A stretch of DNA of 64,000 nt from the NCBI GenBank assembly GCA_017475035.1, contig JAFVGK010000087.1, positions 30,630 through 94,629 of the forward strand, written 5' to 3'. The notes under the pieces were generated by a model. The model saw only the letters and a list, made by a program, of their open reading frames with translations. It had not been told where the DNA came from and ran no database searches. Origin of the DNA: Blautia sp. (GTDB taxonomy: Bacteria > Bacillota > Clostridia > Lachnospirales > Lachnospiraceae). A program made the translations under genes and the position numbers. Shown here in pieces: positions 9,087 to 19,093 of this stretch; the stretch's first letter is position 1, and each line of letters begins with the position of its first letter.

Positions 9087-9511
9087 TTTCCTTCTATTCC
9101 TTCCGCCACAAGTGTCATAATCCTGTCCGACTGTCCCTTCAGATACAGATATCCGATCAAAGCCTCCCAGCCTGTCGCGCTCCGGTAATCCGCAAGAGTC
9201 GCATGCTTCGCCCCGTTATTGACACCGGCGTTTTTCCCCCTCCGGTAAATATCCTGCTCCTCCTCGGTAAGCAATGGTCCGATGCGGTCCACAAGCCTTG
9301 CCTGTGCCCCGGCGCTTACATAACTGATCGCCATATGATGCAGCCGGTTAACCGGGCAGTTTCCCTTTGCGACGAGATAAGCCCGTATAATCTGTTCGTA
9401 TACCGCGTCCCCAAGAAAGGCAAGGGTCAGAGGCGAGTAGGTCCTCAGATCCTGATCCTTCAGTCCAAAGCATTCCCGGATCTGGTCAATCCCGGTCAAG
9501 CCCTCTGCCAT
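9083..9511 (-). CDS. mrnC: Mini-ribonuclease 3 (MrnC)
   Basis: A 142-residue RNase III-like protein lacking the dsRNA-binding domain. It matures the ends of 23S rRNA. The catalytic-domain motif YSPLTLAFLGDAVYEQIIRA carries the acidic residue of the RNase III signature, and KHATLADYRSATGWEALIGYL is the second active-site segment. It overlaps the 3' end of cysS by 16 bases and the start of rlmB by four. Confidence 0.92.
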   Translation of the reverse strand: MAEGLTGIDQIRECFGLKDQDLRTYSPLTLAFLGDAVYEQIIRAYLVAKGNCPVNRLHHMAISYVSAGAQARLVDRIGPLLTEEEQDIYRRGKNAGVNNGAKHATLADYRSATGWEALIGYLYLKGQSDRIMTLVAEGIEGK

Positions 9512-10905
9512 TTCACGCCCTCACGTGTATCCTTCAGAACGATGCCCATGCCAAGCAGCTGGTCTCTGATTTCATCAGCCCTTGCAAAATTCTTTGCCTT
9601 ACGTGCCGCCTGGCGTTCTTCTATCAAAGCCTCCACGGTGTCATCCAGACTCTCTTCTTTTTTGTCGGTCACAAGCCCCAGCACATCGCAAAGCTTTTCA
9701 AGGCGGGACAGCAGTTCCTTCGCGAATGCCGCGCCGGTTCCTTCGCCTGCGTTGGTATTGGCAAACTTCACAAGCTCAAACACAGCCGCTACCGCATCTG
9801 CCGTATTAAAGTCATCATCCATGGCTTCTTCAAATTTCCTGACAAACTCATCCGCCTGGGAAAGAAGTTCTTCCTGTTCCGGCGTCAAAGGTCCGTCCTC
9901 TCCCGCGGCGATGCGGTCACGAAGCCGGGACGCGGCTTCCACGATGCGCTCAAGGGCATTCCGGGATGCTTCCATCAGATCCGCGCTGAAATTCAGCGGG
10001 CTCCGGTAATGCGCGCTCAGCATGAAGAAGCGAAGCACCTGCAGATCGTATTTCTCTGAAATTTCCCTTACGGTGCGGAAGTTTCCGAGAGACTTTGACA
10101 TCTTATGATTATCGATATTCAAAAACGCATTATGCATCCAATATTTCGCAAAGGTTTTCCCGTTGCAGCACTCGCTCTGGGCAATCTCATTCTCATGATG
10201 CGGGAAGATCAGGTCTTCACCGCCTGCATGGATATCGATCTGCTCTCCGAGGTATTTTCTGGACATCACAGAGCATTCGATGTGCCAGCCCGGACGTCCC
10301 TGGCACCAGGGAGACTCCCAGTACGGCTCTCCTTCCTTTTTCGGCTTCCAGAGAACGAAATCCAGCGGATCTTCCTTCTGATCCTCGCCGGAAACCTTGA
10401 TTTCACGAAAACCGGACTGAAGATCATCCAGATTCTTGTGGGAAAGCTTGCCGTATTCCTTATCCATCTTCACACGGAAATATACCGTCCCGTCCGCGGC
10501 AACATAAGCGAATCCCTTATCAATCAGCTGCGTAATCATTTCGATCATGCCGTCGATCTCCTGAGTCGCCTGCGGATGTACGGTGGCCGGCATCACATTC
10601 ATCCCCGCCATATCCTTTTTGCATTCTTCAATATAGCGTTGGGATATTTCCTCACTTGTCACGCCCTCCAGCTGGGCCTGTCTGATAATCTTGTCATCCA
10701 CATCCGTAAAGTTTGATACATAATTCACCTTGTAGCCCTTATACATCAGGTACCGGCGCACCGTATCAAAAATAATCATCGGTCTGGCATTGCCGATGTG
10801 GATCAGGTTATAAACGGTCGGTCCGCAGACATAGATGCTTACCTCCCCTTCCCTGAGGGGAATAAACTCTTCCTTCTGCTTCGACATCGTATTGAAAATT
10901 TTCAT
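9496..10905 (-). CDS. cysS: Cysteinyl-tRNA synthetase
   Basis: A 469-residue class I synthetase that charges tRNA-Cys. Signatures are YNLIHIGNARP (HIGH motif), KMSKSLGNF (KMSKS loop), and zinc ligands including CGPTVYN and the CSVMSRKYLG/HHENEIAQSE region. The start chosen at 10,905 (MKIFNTMSKQKEE) has AGGAG eight bases upstream. An in-frame upstream start at 10,947 would add 14 residues without a ribosome site. No T-box is visible, since family A repeat A2 begins only about 50 bases upstream. Confidence 0.96.
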   Translation of the reverse strand: MKIFNTMSKQKEEFIPLREGEVSIYVCGPTVYNLIHIGNARPMIIFDTVRRYLMYKGYKVNYVSNFTDVDDKIIRQAQLEGVTSEEISQRYIEECKKDMAGMNVMPATVHPQATQEIDGMIEMITQLIDKGFAYVAADGTVYFRVKMDKEYGKLSHKNLDDLQSGFREIKVSGEDQKEDPLDFVLWKPKKEGEPYWESPWCQGRPGWHIECSVMSRKYLGEQIDIHAGGEDLIFPHHENEIAQSECCNGKTFAKYWMHNAFLNIDNHKMSKSLGNFRTVREISEKYDLQVLRFFMLSAHYRSPLNFSADLMEASRNALERIVEAASRLRDRIAAGEDGPLTPEQEELLSQADEFVRKFEEAMDDDFNTADAVAAVFELVKFANTNAGEGTGAAFAKELLSRLEKLCDVLGLVTDKKEESLDDTVEALIEERQAARKAKNFARADEIRDQLLGMGIVLKDTREGVKWQRA

Positions 10906-10954
10906 GGTTTCTCTCCTATAAAAAGACAGTACATCATCTGTCGTCACGATATTT

Positions 10955-11058
10955 ATGATGATTCAGGTGTCCCAATCTCATACAAAAAGGGACTCTTTTC
11001 TTTTTGCATGAGATTGGGGCGCCAGCAGCTCCGCCGCAAAGCGATCCGCCGAATCCGG
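10955..11058. repeat. Dispersed repeat family A, copy A2
   Basis: It begins ATGATGATTCAGGTG and ends with AGCTCCGCCGCAAAGCGATCC, which match the ends of A1. The centre is a hairpin, CCAATCTCAT...ATGAGATTGG. The copy ends two bases from the stop codon of ispF and fills the ispF-cysS gap. Confidence 0.7.
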
Positions 11059-11059
11059 C

Positions 11060-11527
11060 TTACAGCAGCAGGCAGACCGCCTGTGCGGCAATTCCTTCGC
11101 CGCTTCCGGTAAAGCCCAGCCCTTCTTCGGTAGTCGCCTTCACGCTGACGCAGTCTGTCCCGATTTCCAGGGCAGCCGCAATATTTTCCCTCATCTGGGG
11201 CAGATAGGAAGCCAGCTTAGGTTTCTGGGCGATGATCGTCGTATCCACATTTCCTACCTGATATCCCTTTTCCCGAAGCAGCAATACCGTCTGCCGCAGA
11301 AGACTGATACTGGAGATCCCCTCATAGGCAGGGTCGCTGTCGGGAAAATGGCTTCCGATATCGCCCAGGGCTGCTGCGCCCAGCATGGCGTCCATTAAAG
11401 CGTGCAGCAGCACGTCCGCGTCCGAATGTCCCAAAAGCCCTTTTTCATATGGTATCTTCACGCCGCCAAGGATCAGATCCCGGTCTTTTGTCAGGCGGTG
11501 TACGTCATAGCCCGTTCCTATTCTCAT
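11060..11527 (-). CDS. ispF: 2-C-methyl-D-erythritol 2,4-cyclodiphosphate synthase
   Basis: A 155-residue enzyme of the non-mevalonate isoprenoid pathway that cyclises CDP-ME 2-phosphate. GTGYDVHRL carries the Asp and His zinc ligands, [20 protein letters not shown] is the core signature, and the C-terminal [17 protein letters not shown] closes the trimeric site. The start at 11,527 ([10 protein letters not shown]) is chosen because of GGAG upstream; a longer in-frame start would add 21 charged residues. Its ATG overlaps the stop of the upstream helicase gene (ATGA), so the two are translationally coupled. Confidence 0.96.
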   Translation of the reverse strand: MRIGTGYDVHRLTKDRDLILGGVKIPYEKGLLGHSDADVLLHALMDAMLGAAALGDIGSHFPDSDPAYEGISSISLLRQTVLLLREKGYQVGNVDTTIIAQKPKLASYLPQMRENIAAALEIGTDCVSVKATTEEGLGFTGSGEGIAAQAVCLLL

Positions 11528-13956
11528 TTTTCTTCGCTCCATTTTCCCCAGAAATCTTCTATTTTCCGCTTCACGTTCCCGCTGGTACAAAATACCCTGT
11601 CACTCCACTCCGCGGGGAAAAGCCCGGCATACTCAGGATAGCCGAATCTCTCATCCAGCAGCAGGATCACTCCTGCATCCTCTTTCGTGCGGATCACCCT
11701 CCCTGCCGCCTGGAGAACCTTATTCATGCCGGGAGAACGGTAGGCACCTCCAAAACCATCCTCGCCCACATCCTCATACCAGCTCCGCAGGACCTCCCGG
11801 GACGCACCGATCAAAGGCAGCCCGGTTCCGACGATCACCGCTCCGATCAGCCTTTCCCCGATCAGATCGATCCCTTCGGAAAAGATGCCCCCCATCACGG
11901 CAAAGCCCACTAAAGTCCCATGGCTCTGCCCGAACCGGCCAAGGTATTCTTCCCTCTTCTCCTCCGTCATATGCCGCTCCTGTACCAGAAGCTCTTCCGT
12001 TTCCTCCCGGAACGTTTCCTGATAGATCTGAAGGACCTCCTCCAGCAGCTGATAAGAAGGAAAGAAAGCCAGATAATTGCCTTTTCTGGATTTTGCCAGA
12101 GTGGAAATATAAGCGGCAATCCGCTGATACAGCTGCGGGCCGCGCATCGCATAGCGGGTGCTGACATCCCTTCCTACAAGGACCAGCCTTTTCTCAGAAG
12201 AAAACGGAGAGGGTACATAGAGACCATAGGCGTCCGTACGGGTACTTAAAAGACGCCGATAATAGGGGAGCGGGAAAAAGGTTGCGGAAAAAAACACCGC
12301 GCTCCGGCCCTTTTCGAGTCTCGCGGACAATCGGCGGGAAGGATCGACACAATAGATGTGAAAGAAAAAACGCCCGTCCGAAGTAAGGCTTACATATACC
12401 CGATCCTGTTCCGGTGATATTTCTTCCAGGGCATTCTGCAATGCGCGTACCTGGAAATAAAAATCAAGCAGCGCTTCCGCCAGATCTCGTTTCTCAGCAT
12501 CTTCAAACAGCATGGAAAGCTCACCGAAAACAGTCGGAAGCAGGACGGGAAGCATTCCCATGGTTTCAAGAATCAGATACCTGCCTTCCGGCGTATCCGT
12601 TCCCTTCTCCTTCAGCTCCTTTTTTTGGGCAAGAAGAAAGCGGTCCAGTGAATGAAGGGCTCTCGCAAGGGACGGAACCTGATCCTTTACTGTTCTGTAA
12701 GCCAGCCGGACGTCCTCCTTACACAGACAGGCGCTGTACATTTCCCTCGCCCGTTCCGGAAGGTTATGAGCCTCATCGATCAGGAAAATATATTCCCCGT
12801 TCCCGCTTCCCTCTCCGAAGAAGCGTTTCAGGCTCACGTCCGGATCAAATACATAATTGTAATCGCAGATCAGGGCGTCGACCCATATGGCAAGGTCAAG
12901 ACTCAGCTCATAGGGACAGACACGATGTTTTTCCGCCGTTTCCAGAATCAGCTCTCTTCCATATCTGTTCCCGGTCGTCCAGAGTTCAAACACGGTTTCG
13001 TTGATTCTGTCAAAGTGGCCGTCGGCATAAGGGCAGGCCTCGGGATAACAGTTCTGTTCCTCTGACGGACAAAGCTTTTCCTTCGCAGTCAGTGTCAGCA
13101 CCTTCATCGAGAGCCCCTGATCTGCCAGGATCGCAAAGGCTTCCTCCGCCACCGTGCGGGTGATCGTCTTGGCGGTAAGGTAGAACAGCATATCCCCTTT
13201 TCCCTCGCCGATCGAACGAACGGCAGGGAAGATCGTAGACATGGTCTTACCCACGCCGGTAGGCGCCTGAATAAAAATCTGTTTCCGATCCTGTATCGCA
13301 TGATAGGCGCTGCCCACCATCCGGCGCTGTCCTTCCCTGTATGGAAAGGGAAAATCCAGGTTCCCGGCTGAGGCATCTCTTTGTTTCCGCCATTTCAGCC
13401 GGAACGACAGCCACCGGTGATACTCCTTAGTCAGATCTGTGTACCAGGCAGCCAGACTGTCCTTTGTCATCGTCTCGGCAAATCGCCGCACCTTCTCTGT
13501 TTCCAGATGGACATAGGTCAGCTGTACGCCGATCTGATCCAGGCTTTCCTTTTCCGAAAGAAAAAAAGCATAGCAAAGAGCCTGTGCCCGGTGTACGCCG
13601 ACAGGCTCTTCCATTTTCTCAAGATCGGCGTACACGCCTTTGATCTCATCAATCCATCTTTCGCCGTCTCTGGTAAAAACGCCGTCTGCCCTTCCCTCCA
13701 CCGTCAGGGACAGATCGTCGAAATCCGTGGTATGGCGGAAGCTGACCTCTGCCGCATAGCCGCTTCCCATAGCCGCCTGCAGTTTTCGATGAAGCTGCGC
13801 GCCTTTCTGCATCGCATCCAGGTCGAAGGATCTGCCCCTCGCGTCAATGCTTCCGCTCCGCCTGATAAACTCTGCCAGGCTGCGGACCGAGATCCTGTAA
13901 TTCGGCTCTTTAACAGCCTTTTTCTCTGCTTTCTTTCCCTTTTTTTGCTCTCCCAC
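11524..13956 (-). CDS. DinG/XPD-type DNA helicase with N-terminal PD-(D/E)XK nuclease-like domain
   Basis: An 810-residue superfamily 2 helicase. Residues ~20-180 resemble a Cas4/RecB-type nuclease: GRADGVF (Asp91), DEIKG (Glu104/Lys106) and [11 protein letters not shown] (Gln125). The helicase core follows, with Walker A APTGVGKT at ~231-238, four cysteines (296, 303, 308, 347) that fit the XPD-type 4Fe-4S cluster, DEAH at 394-397, and a C-terminal half with [16 protein letters not shown] and [12 protein letters not shown]. Proteins of this layout are thought to act in DNA repair by unwinding and trimming; this one has no experimental anchor. It is coupled to ispF by a four-base overlap and lies 20 bases after lysC. 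Confidence 0.85.
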   Translation of the reverse strand: MGEQKKGKKAEKKAVKEPNYRISVRSLAEFIRRSGSIDARGRSFDLDAMQKGAQLHRKLQAAMGSGYAAEVSFRHTTDFDDLSLTVEGRADGVFTRDGERWIDEIKGVYADLEKMEEPVGVHRAQALCYAFFLSEKESLDQIGVQLTYVHLETEKVRRFAETMTKDSLAAWYTDLTKEYHRWLSFRLKWRKQRDASAGNLDFPFPYREGQRRMVGSAYHAIQDRKQIFIQAPTGVGKTMSTIFPAVRSIGEGKGDMLFYLTAKTITRTVAEEAFAILADQGLSMKVLTLTAKEKLCPSEEQNCYPEACPYADGHFDRINETVFELWTTGNRYGRELILETAEKHRVCPYELSLDLAIWVDALICDYNYVFDPDVSLKRFFGEGSGNGEYIFLIDEAHNLPERAREMYSACLCKEDVRLAYRTVKDQVPSLARALHSLDRFLLAQKKELKEKGTDTPEGRYLILETMGMLPVLLPTVFGELSMLFEDAEKRDLAEALLDFYFQVRALQNALEEISPEQDRVYVSLTSDGRFFFHIYCVDPSRRLSARLEKGRSAVFFSATFFPLPYYRRLLSTRTDAYGLYVPSPFSSEKRLVLVGRDVSTRYAMRGPQLYQRIAAYISTLAKSRKGNYLAFFPSYQLLEEVLQIYQETFREETEELLVQERHMTEEKREEYLGRFGQSHGTLVGFAVMGGIFSEGIDLIGERLIGAVIVGTGLPLIGASREVLRSWYEDVGEDGFGGAYRSPGMNKVLQAAGRVIRTKEDAGVILLLDERFGYPEYAGLFPAEWSDRVFCTSGNVKRKIEDFWGKWSEEK

Positions 13957-13976
13957 AGTCCTTTGGTCTCACTGTA

Positions 13977-15296
13977 TCACAGCTTTGTCAGAACAAAAAT
14001 GTTATAGATTGCCCGAACAGCCGTCTCAAAATCACGGTTTTCCACGCCGATGATTATGTTCAATTCACTGGAGCCCTGATCGATCATGCGTACATTGACA
14101 TTCGCGTGGGCAAGAGCGGAAAAGATCCTGCCGGCGGTACCCCTGGTAGACTTCATGCCTCTGCCTACCACGGCGATCAGGGCAAGATCGGATTCCATCT
14201 CCACCACGTCCGGGTGTACCAGACGATGAAGGCCGGCTATAACCTGCTGTTCCTTTTCCTCAAATTCAGACTGATGAACATAGACCGTAAAGGTATCGAT
14301 TCCGGAAGGCGTATGCTCAAAGCTGATCCCCTGATCCTCAAATACCTGAAGAACACGGCGGCCGAAACCGATCTCGGAGTTCATCATGGATTTTTCAATA
14401 TTGATGGAACAGAAGCCTTTCTTTCCCGCGATGCCGGTAATCACAAAAGGAGACTTTTTGCAGGTACTTTCCACAATGAAGGTGCCCCGGTCCTGAGGAC
14501 GGTTGGTGTTTCGGATATTAATCGGGATTCCCTCCTGACGGACAGGGAAAATGGCGTCTTCATGAAGCACCGTGGCTCCCATATAGGAAAGCTCACGCAG
14601 TTCACGGTAAGTCACCGTATCGATGACTTCCGGATTCTCCACAATCCTGGGATCCGTCACCATCACGCCGGAAACGTCCGTCCAGTTCTCATAGACGTCA
14701 GCGCGGATCGCCCTCGCGACAATCGAACCGGTAATGTCGGATCCGCCTCTGGAAAAGGTTTTGATCGCTCCGTTTTCCATACTTCCGTAAAAGCCGGGGA
14801 TGACCGCCCGGTCACAGTCTTTGAGTCTTTCTCTCAGAAGACTGTCTGTCTGTGCCTGATCAAATGTGCCGTCCTGCGTAAAGCGGATGACATCCGCGGC
14901 GTCAATGAATGGGATGTCCATATATACAGCCATGATTTTTCCGTTCAGATACTCTCCCCGGGAAGCAGCATAATCTACGCCAATCCCGGCGGCAAAATTC
15001 TTGCGGATCTCTTCAAATTCCTCCTTCAGGGAAATGGAAAGGCCAAGGCCGTCGACAATCAGCTGGTACCTGTCCCGGATCGCAATCAGCTTCTCCTCAA
15101 AGAGGCCGCTGCCCTTAGCGCTGCGATAGCAGTCATACAGCATGTCCGTTACCTTGGTGTCCCCGTCAAAACGCTTTCCCGGAGCTGAAGGAATAATATA
15201 TCTCCTGTCGGGATCACTTTTGATAATCCCGGCAACCTTTTGAAACTGCGCAGCATCCGCCAATGAGCTGCCGCCGAACTTGACTACTTTCTTCAT
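13977..15296 (-). CDS. lysC: Aspartate kinase
   Basis: A 439-residue kinase that phosphorylates L-aspartate, the entry step to lysine, threonine, methionine and diaminopimelate. VVKFGGSSLADA is the ATP-binding N-terminal signature. GSDITGSIVARAIRAD and ENWTDVSGVMVTDPR are catalytic-domain motifs. Two ACT-like regulatory segments follow from about residue 300 (KKGFCSINIEKSMMN and LALIAVVGRGM), so feedback inhibition is expected. No lysine riboswitch is visible: only about 20 bases separate the gene from the next repeat. Confidence 0.93.
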   Translation of the reverse strand: MKKVVKFGGSSLADAAQFQKVAGIIKSDPDRRYIIPSAPGKRFDGDTKVTDMLYDCYRSAKGSGLFEEKLIAIRDRYQLIVDGLGLSISLKEEFEEIRKNFAAGIGVDYAASRGEYLNGKIMAVYMDIPFIDAADVIRFTQDGTFDQAQTDSLLRERLKDCDRAVIPGFYGSMENGAIKTFSRGGSDITGSIVARAIRADVYENWTDVSGVMVTDPRIVENPEVIDTVTYRELRELSYMGATVLHEDAIFPVRQEGIPINIRNTNRPQDRGTFIVESTCKKSPFVITGIAGKKGFCSINIEKSMMNSEIGFGRRVLQVFEDQGISFEHTPSGIDTFTVYVHQSEFEEKEQQVIAGLHRLVHPDVVEMESDLALIAVVGRGMKSTRGTAGRIFSALAHANVNVRMIDQGSSELNIIIGVENRDFETAVRAIYNIFVLTKL

Positions 15297-15317
15297 TCAA
15301 TTATGTCTCCTTGTTGG

Positions 15318-15390
15318 TGATTATATATTGCATTGCCAAAAGCCTGATTCCCTTTTTACATGACCTTCTGCCGCCTGAAGCATTGTATGA
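15318..15390. repeat. Dispersed repeat family A, short copy A3
   Basis: The left side reads TGATTATATATTGCATTGCC followed by AAAAGCCTGATT, and the right side contains CATGACCTTCTGCCGCCTGAA, the family A ends in reverse orientation. It directly abuts the stop codon of trmO. Confidence 0.6.
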
Positions 15391-16056
15391 TTATGAGATT
15401 TCCAGTACGGTAAGCTTTCCTTCGCTGACCCGAAACCGCACATTCTTTCCTGCAAAGCTCATCCCGTATATTCTGTCAGGATCCTCCTGATATCCGGGCC
15501 TCGGATCCTGGGCCAGAACATCAAAGAGCGCTTTTTGCGAAGAAGGAGGGAGTTTTTCCAGTTCCTTCACAGGAATCTCCACTTCCAGCAGCCGGTCATC
15601 CAGACGAGCGGTAAAGCCCGCTTTCGCATCCGGATAAGCATCCGCATAAGGGAGATACGGCTTGATGTCGTACACAGGAGTCCCGTTCATCAGATCCGCG
15701 CCTCCCACGATCAGGTAAGGCGCTTCCTTTCCCTCCGTCACGATCTCCTCAAGCGTCACGCAGGTAAGTCCCAGAGGATTCGGCCGAAAAGGCGAGCGGG
15801 TGGCAAAGACGCCAATGCGCTCATTGCCACCCAGCTTTGGCGGCCGGACAGTAGGCGACCATGTCTCCCTTTGTGCAAGGGAAAATTCCCACAACAGCCA
15901 GATATGGCTGTAGCCTTCCAATCCACGAAAGGCTTCTTTTACACGGTACTCCGGGAGAAAGATGAGCCTCGACTTTACCGAAGACACTCTTCCTCCCTGC
16001 CTGGGCACGCCGAATTTCTCTGTATAATCATTCTGAATGTGGGCGATCACCTTCAT
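15391..16056 (-). CDS. trmO: tRNA (N6-threonylcarbamoyladenosine(37)-N6)-methyltransferase TrmO-like
   Basis: A 221-residue protein of the TrmO/TsaA (VirR, UPF0066) family, which methylates t6A37 of tRNA-Thr with SAM. GVPRQGG, FRGLEGYSHIWLLWEF and the diagnostic ATRSPFRPNPLGLTCV are present, then GADLMNGTPVYDIKPYLPYAD. The C-terminal ~60 residues form the usual extension (DRIYGMSFAGKNVRFRV). It lies nine bases after a YkvA-family gene in the same direction. Confidence 0.92.
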   Translation of the reverse strand: MKVIAHIQNDYTEKFGVPRQGGRVSSVKSRLIFLPEYRVKEAFRGLEGYSHIWLLWEFSLAQRETWSPTVRPPKLGGNERIGVFATRSPFRPNPLGLTCVTLEEIVTEGKEAPYLIVGGADLMNGTPVYDIKPYLPYADAYPDAKAGFTARLDDRLLEVEIPVKELEKLPPSSQKALFDVLAQDPRPGYQEDPDRIYGMSFAGKNVRFRVSEGKLTVLEIS

Positions 16057-16065
16057 GGCCGGCCA

Positions 16066-16479
16066 TCAGCATTGATTTTCCTGCTTTGTTCTGCGAAACT
16101 CTGCGTAAGCCTTCAGCTCCGGCTCACATAGCTTCACAGCCAGAGCCAGCACGCCGATATCATCCAGATGTCCTACGATCGGGACGTCATCCGAAATCAG
16201 GTCCTTGCCCTTAATAAAATACACAAAAGCACTGATGATGGTAGCGATCACCTTCGGGGAGATCTCTGTATATTCTTTTGAGATATACCCTTTTACCATA
16301 GAGATCATCAGCGGAATATCGGCAAGTGTATCACCGACATTCGGGATCCCGCGCAGTTTATCCTCAATCTGTTTCAACAGTTCATCTACCTGCGGCGTAT
16401 TCGCCAGCATCTGCTGTGCGGAAGCAATACCGCTCTCAAGCACGTTCTTAGCCTGATCCAAACTGATAGCCTTATCCAT
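16066..16479 (-). CDS. YkvA family (DUF1232) protein
   Basis: A 137-residue protein. The DUF1232 core lies at residues ~73-115: SPKVIATIISAFVYFIKGKD, then LISDDVPIVGHLDDIGVL. This family is annotated as a small membrane-associated protein of unknown function. The N-terminal half is helical and charged, with no signal peptide. It sits nine bases ahead of trmO, so the two are probably co-transcribed, though no functional link is known. Confidence 0.8.
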   Translation of the reverse strand: MDKAISLDQAKNVLESGIASAQQMLANTPQVDELLKQIEDKLRGIPNVGDTLADIPLMISMVKGYISKEYTEISPKVIATIISAFVYFIKGKDLISDDVPIVGHLDDIGVLALAVKLCEPELKAYAEFRRTKQENQC

Positions 16480-16628
16480 TGTAACTCCTCCTTAATTTCA
16501 TCTCCCGCTGATTATGCGGCTTTTTTTGTCACCATATTTTACTTTATCATGGTAGTAAATGCAAGGAAAAATGATTGCTTCCTTAATAAACCTGAATAAA
16601 TCCCGCTGCTCAGGTAAACCTTCAGAGT

Positions 16629-17882
16629 TCAGACAGTATGATCCGAATCTCTGAGCTGTTGCGGCTGCAGACAAAATTCTTTTACGATTTCACATAAGAC
16701 ATCGGTGCACTGATCCATCTGCTGAACGCTTGCGTGTTCATACGGGCCGTGAAAAGCAAAGCCGCCGGTCGGCAGATTGGGGCAGGGAAGGCCTCTGAAG
16801 GACAACTGCGCGCCGTCCGTGCCTCCGCGGATCGGAACGGCTTTTGGCTCTATCCCGCATTTCTGCATGGCGTCCATGGCTTTCTGAACGACCTCATAGT
16901 GCTGGTCTATGATTTCCCTCATGTTTCGATATTGTTCTTTCATGCTGACCGCAACCGTTCCTTCCCCATACCTGGCATTCAGGAGCTTTTCGATATGAAG
17001 CAGACACAGCTTCCTTGCCTCAAACGTTGCGGCGTCATGATCCCGGATAATATATTTCAGGGATGCTTTTTCCACGTCTCCTTTCATCTCCATCAGATGG
17101 AAAAACCCTTCATACTCCTCGGTATCCCTGGGCGTATCTCCCGCAGGCAGCATGCTGTTAAACTCCATCGCAACGAGAGACGCGTTGATCATCGTGTCCT
17201 TGGCCGAGCCCGGATGAACGTTAAAACCCCGGAACCGGACGCTGGCGGAAGCGGCGTTAAAGTTTTCATATTCGATTTCGCCTGCCTCCCCGCCGTCAGC
17301 AGTATAGGCCATGACCGCACCCAGGCGTTTCAGATCCAGCAAAGCCGCCCCGTGACCGATTTCTTCATCCGGTGTAAAACATATGGCGACAGGACCGTGA
17401 GGAATATCCTCCGTCAGCAAGCGTTCCGCCATCGTAACGACCTCCGCAACTCCCGCCTTGTCATCTGCTCCCAGGACAGTCGTTCCGTCCGTCACAATCA
17501 GATCGTCCCCGACAAGCCGGGTCAGATGCGGGAAATTCTCAGGGCTCAAGGTACGCCCGCTCTCCCCTAAAACAATATCCCCTCCGTCATACTTTTCGAT
17601 CAGCCTTGGCTGAACATTTTCTCCCGAAAAATCAGGAATCGTATCCAGGTGGGCAATAAAACCGATGCAGGGAACCGTTTCATATCCTTCGGCAGCAGGA
17701 ATCCTCCCATATACGTAACAGTTTTCATCCACATACACTTCCTGTACTCCCAGCTCCTTCAATTCCTTTTCCAGATACCTGGCCAGATCAAACTGTCTCT
17801 GTGTAGAAGGAACCGTTTCGCTGGAATCATCGCTTGCCGTGTGTATTTTTACGTATGTCATTAATCTTTCATATGCCCGCAT
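16629..17882 (-). CDS. pepT: Peptidase T (tripeptide aminopeptidase)
   Basis: A 417-residue M20 zinc metallopeptidase that removes the N-terminal residue from tripeptides in the cytoplasm. Metal and catalytic motifs are GFIAHLDTIPDFSG (His/Asp), DGTTVLGADDKAGVAE, CFTPDEEIGHGA (catalytic Glu and Glu ligand), YTADGGEAGEIEYE and GGTDGAQLSFRGLPCPNL, in PepT order. The length is typical. It is monocistronic, with family A repeat A4 just upstream. Confidence 0.95.
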   Translation of the reverse strand: MRAYERLMTYVKIHTASDDSSETVPSTQRQFDLARYLEKELKELGVQEVYVDENCYVYGRIPAAEGYETVPCIGFIAHLDTIPDFSGENVQPRLIEKYDGGDIVLGESGRTLSPENFPHLTRLVGDDLIVTDGTTVLGADDKAGVAEVVTMAERLLTEDIPHGPVAICFTPDEEIGHGAALLDLKRLGAVMAYTADGGEAGEIEYENFNAASASVRFRGFNVHPGSAKDTMINASLVAMEFNSMLPAGDTPRDTEEYEGFFHLMEMKGDVEKASLKYIIRDHDAATFEARKLCLLHIEKLLNARYGEGTVAVSMKEQYRNMREIIDQHYEVVQKAMDAMQKCGIEPKAVPIRGGTDGAQLSFRGLPCPNLPTGGFAFHGPYEHASVQQMDQCTDVLCEIVKEFCLQPQQLRDSDHTV

Positions 17883-17911
17883 GTATCATTCCACCTCTTT
17901 TCTCTATTCTT

Positions 17912-18118
17912 TGATTGCATCGACAAAAGCCTGATTCTACGGAACGCTTTGAAGCGGAGCTGCTCTCGCCTCCTGTCTTCCGGGTCTCGCCTTCCGACCC
18001 GGCCGCTGCTAAACGCACATCACCTGCATGGCAGCAGCCTAAAGCCACTCGAAATCCGCTCGTTTTGCAGAAGGATCTGCAATATATAGTTTAAACAGTG
18101 CAAAATGGCTCCTTCCTC
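17912..18118. repeat. Dispersed repeat family A, long copy A4
   Basis: TGATTGCATCGACAAAAGCC at 17,912 matches the right end of A1. The stretch 18,030-18,118, reverse-complemented, parallels the internal part of A1, including GAGCCATTTTGCACT and CGAGTGGCT. The far left end is not clearly preserved. It fills the pepT to SMP-30 gap. Confidence 0.65.
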
Positions 18119-18152
18119 ACAACCGTTCGCAGCCAGAGGCTTTTTTTCATTA

Positions 18153-19010
18153 TCAGGCATGAATATCCGCGTAATCCATCGGAACTCCGCAGGTTTCTGC
18201 CTTACAATGATACAATCTGCCATCCCCTTCTCCGGTAAGCTGATCTCCGGATGTGGTGATGAACAGTTCATCCAGCTTTTCTCCATAGAAACAGCAGGAC
18301 GTAACATGTTTCGCCGGCACATGAATCACAGCCTCCAGCTCTCCCGTCTCTGAGTTTCTGCATTCTACACGGTTTCCTCCCCAGATGGCTGTCCAGAGTC
18401 TGTCACGGCTGTCTATGCACATGCCGTCGGAAACGCCGTCTTCCACCGCAAAAAGCATTCTTCTGTCTGAAATATCCCCGGTTTCGGAGTCGTAATCATA
18501 CACAAAAATGCCATGGCACAGAGAATCGGAAAAGAAAAACTTTGTTCTGTCACGATTCCATGCCATTCCGTTGGAAATCTTCGTATCCTTCTGCACACAG
18601 GTCACAGTTCCGCCGGCAAACCGAAAGAGATTTCCTCCGTCCTCATGTTCTTCAACGCATTTGGAAGAGCCAAAGAAAATCCGTCCGAAGGGATCCGCTT
18701 TCGCATCGTTGGAACGCTGCCACGGCTCATACAGGGAAGTAAGGTCGCAGACCATTTCCTTTTTGCCTTCCTCAAACTTCCAGAGACAGCTTTTCCCGGC
18801 AACCAGAAAACCGGATGAATCCTTCAGGGGAATCGCCGCCCCGATCGGTTCCTCAAAATCATAACAGTTCTGCTTTCCATCCATCAGCTCATACAGTCTT
18901 CCGGATGAAATATCCACCCACGAAAGCCTGCGATACCGTGGATCATAAAAGGGTGATTCACCCAGCCCGTACCGCTCTTGGGCAAAAGGGAGCGCTTCGT
19001 ATTCTCTCAT
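18153..19010 (-). CDS. SMP-30/gluconolactonase-type beta-propeller hydrolase
   Basis: A 285-residue cytoplasmic protein of the SMP-30/gluconolaconase/LRE family, whose members hydrolyse sugar lactones with a single divalent metal. GLGESPFYDPRYRRLSWVDI carries the first metal Glu. ISNGMAWNRDRTKFFFSDS (Asn and Asp ligands) and DGVSDGMCIDSRDRLWTAIWGG complete the site. The start at 19,010 (MREYEALPFAQ) has GAGGT seven bases upstream and is preferred to an in-frame ATG nine codons earlier. It stands alone; substrate unknown. Confidence 0.85.
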   Translation of the reverse strand: MREYEALPFAQERYGLGESPFYDPRYRRLSWVDISSGRLYELMDGKQNCYDFEEPIGAAIPLKDSSGFLVAGKSCLWKFEEGKKEMVCDLTSLYEPWQRSNDAKADPFGRIFFGSSKCVEEHEDGGNLFRFAGGTVTCVQKDTKISNGMAWNRDRTKFFFSDSLCHGIFVYDYDSETGDISDRRMLFAVEDGVSDGMCIDSRDRLWTAIWGGNRVECRNSETGELEAVIHVPAKHVTSCCFYGEKLDELFITTSGDQLTGEGDGRLYHCKAETCGVPMDYADIHA

Positions 19011-19093
19011 GGCATTTACCTCAATCTCAGGACTCATTCCCAGAATAATGGAATCCTTTTACGTTCTTCTGATCCGACTGTTTTCTTAAAAAA

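Noticed and set aside
10906-10954. T-box or riboswitch before cysS
   Set aside because: Only about 50 bases separate the gene from a family A repeat; no stem I or antiterminator pattern is visible.
13977-15317. Lysine riboswitch at the aspartate kinase gene
   Set aside because: The upstream space is too short and has no lysine-aptamer-like motifs.
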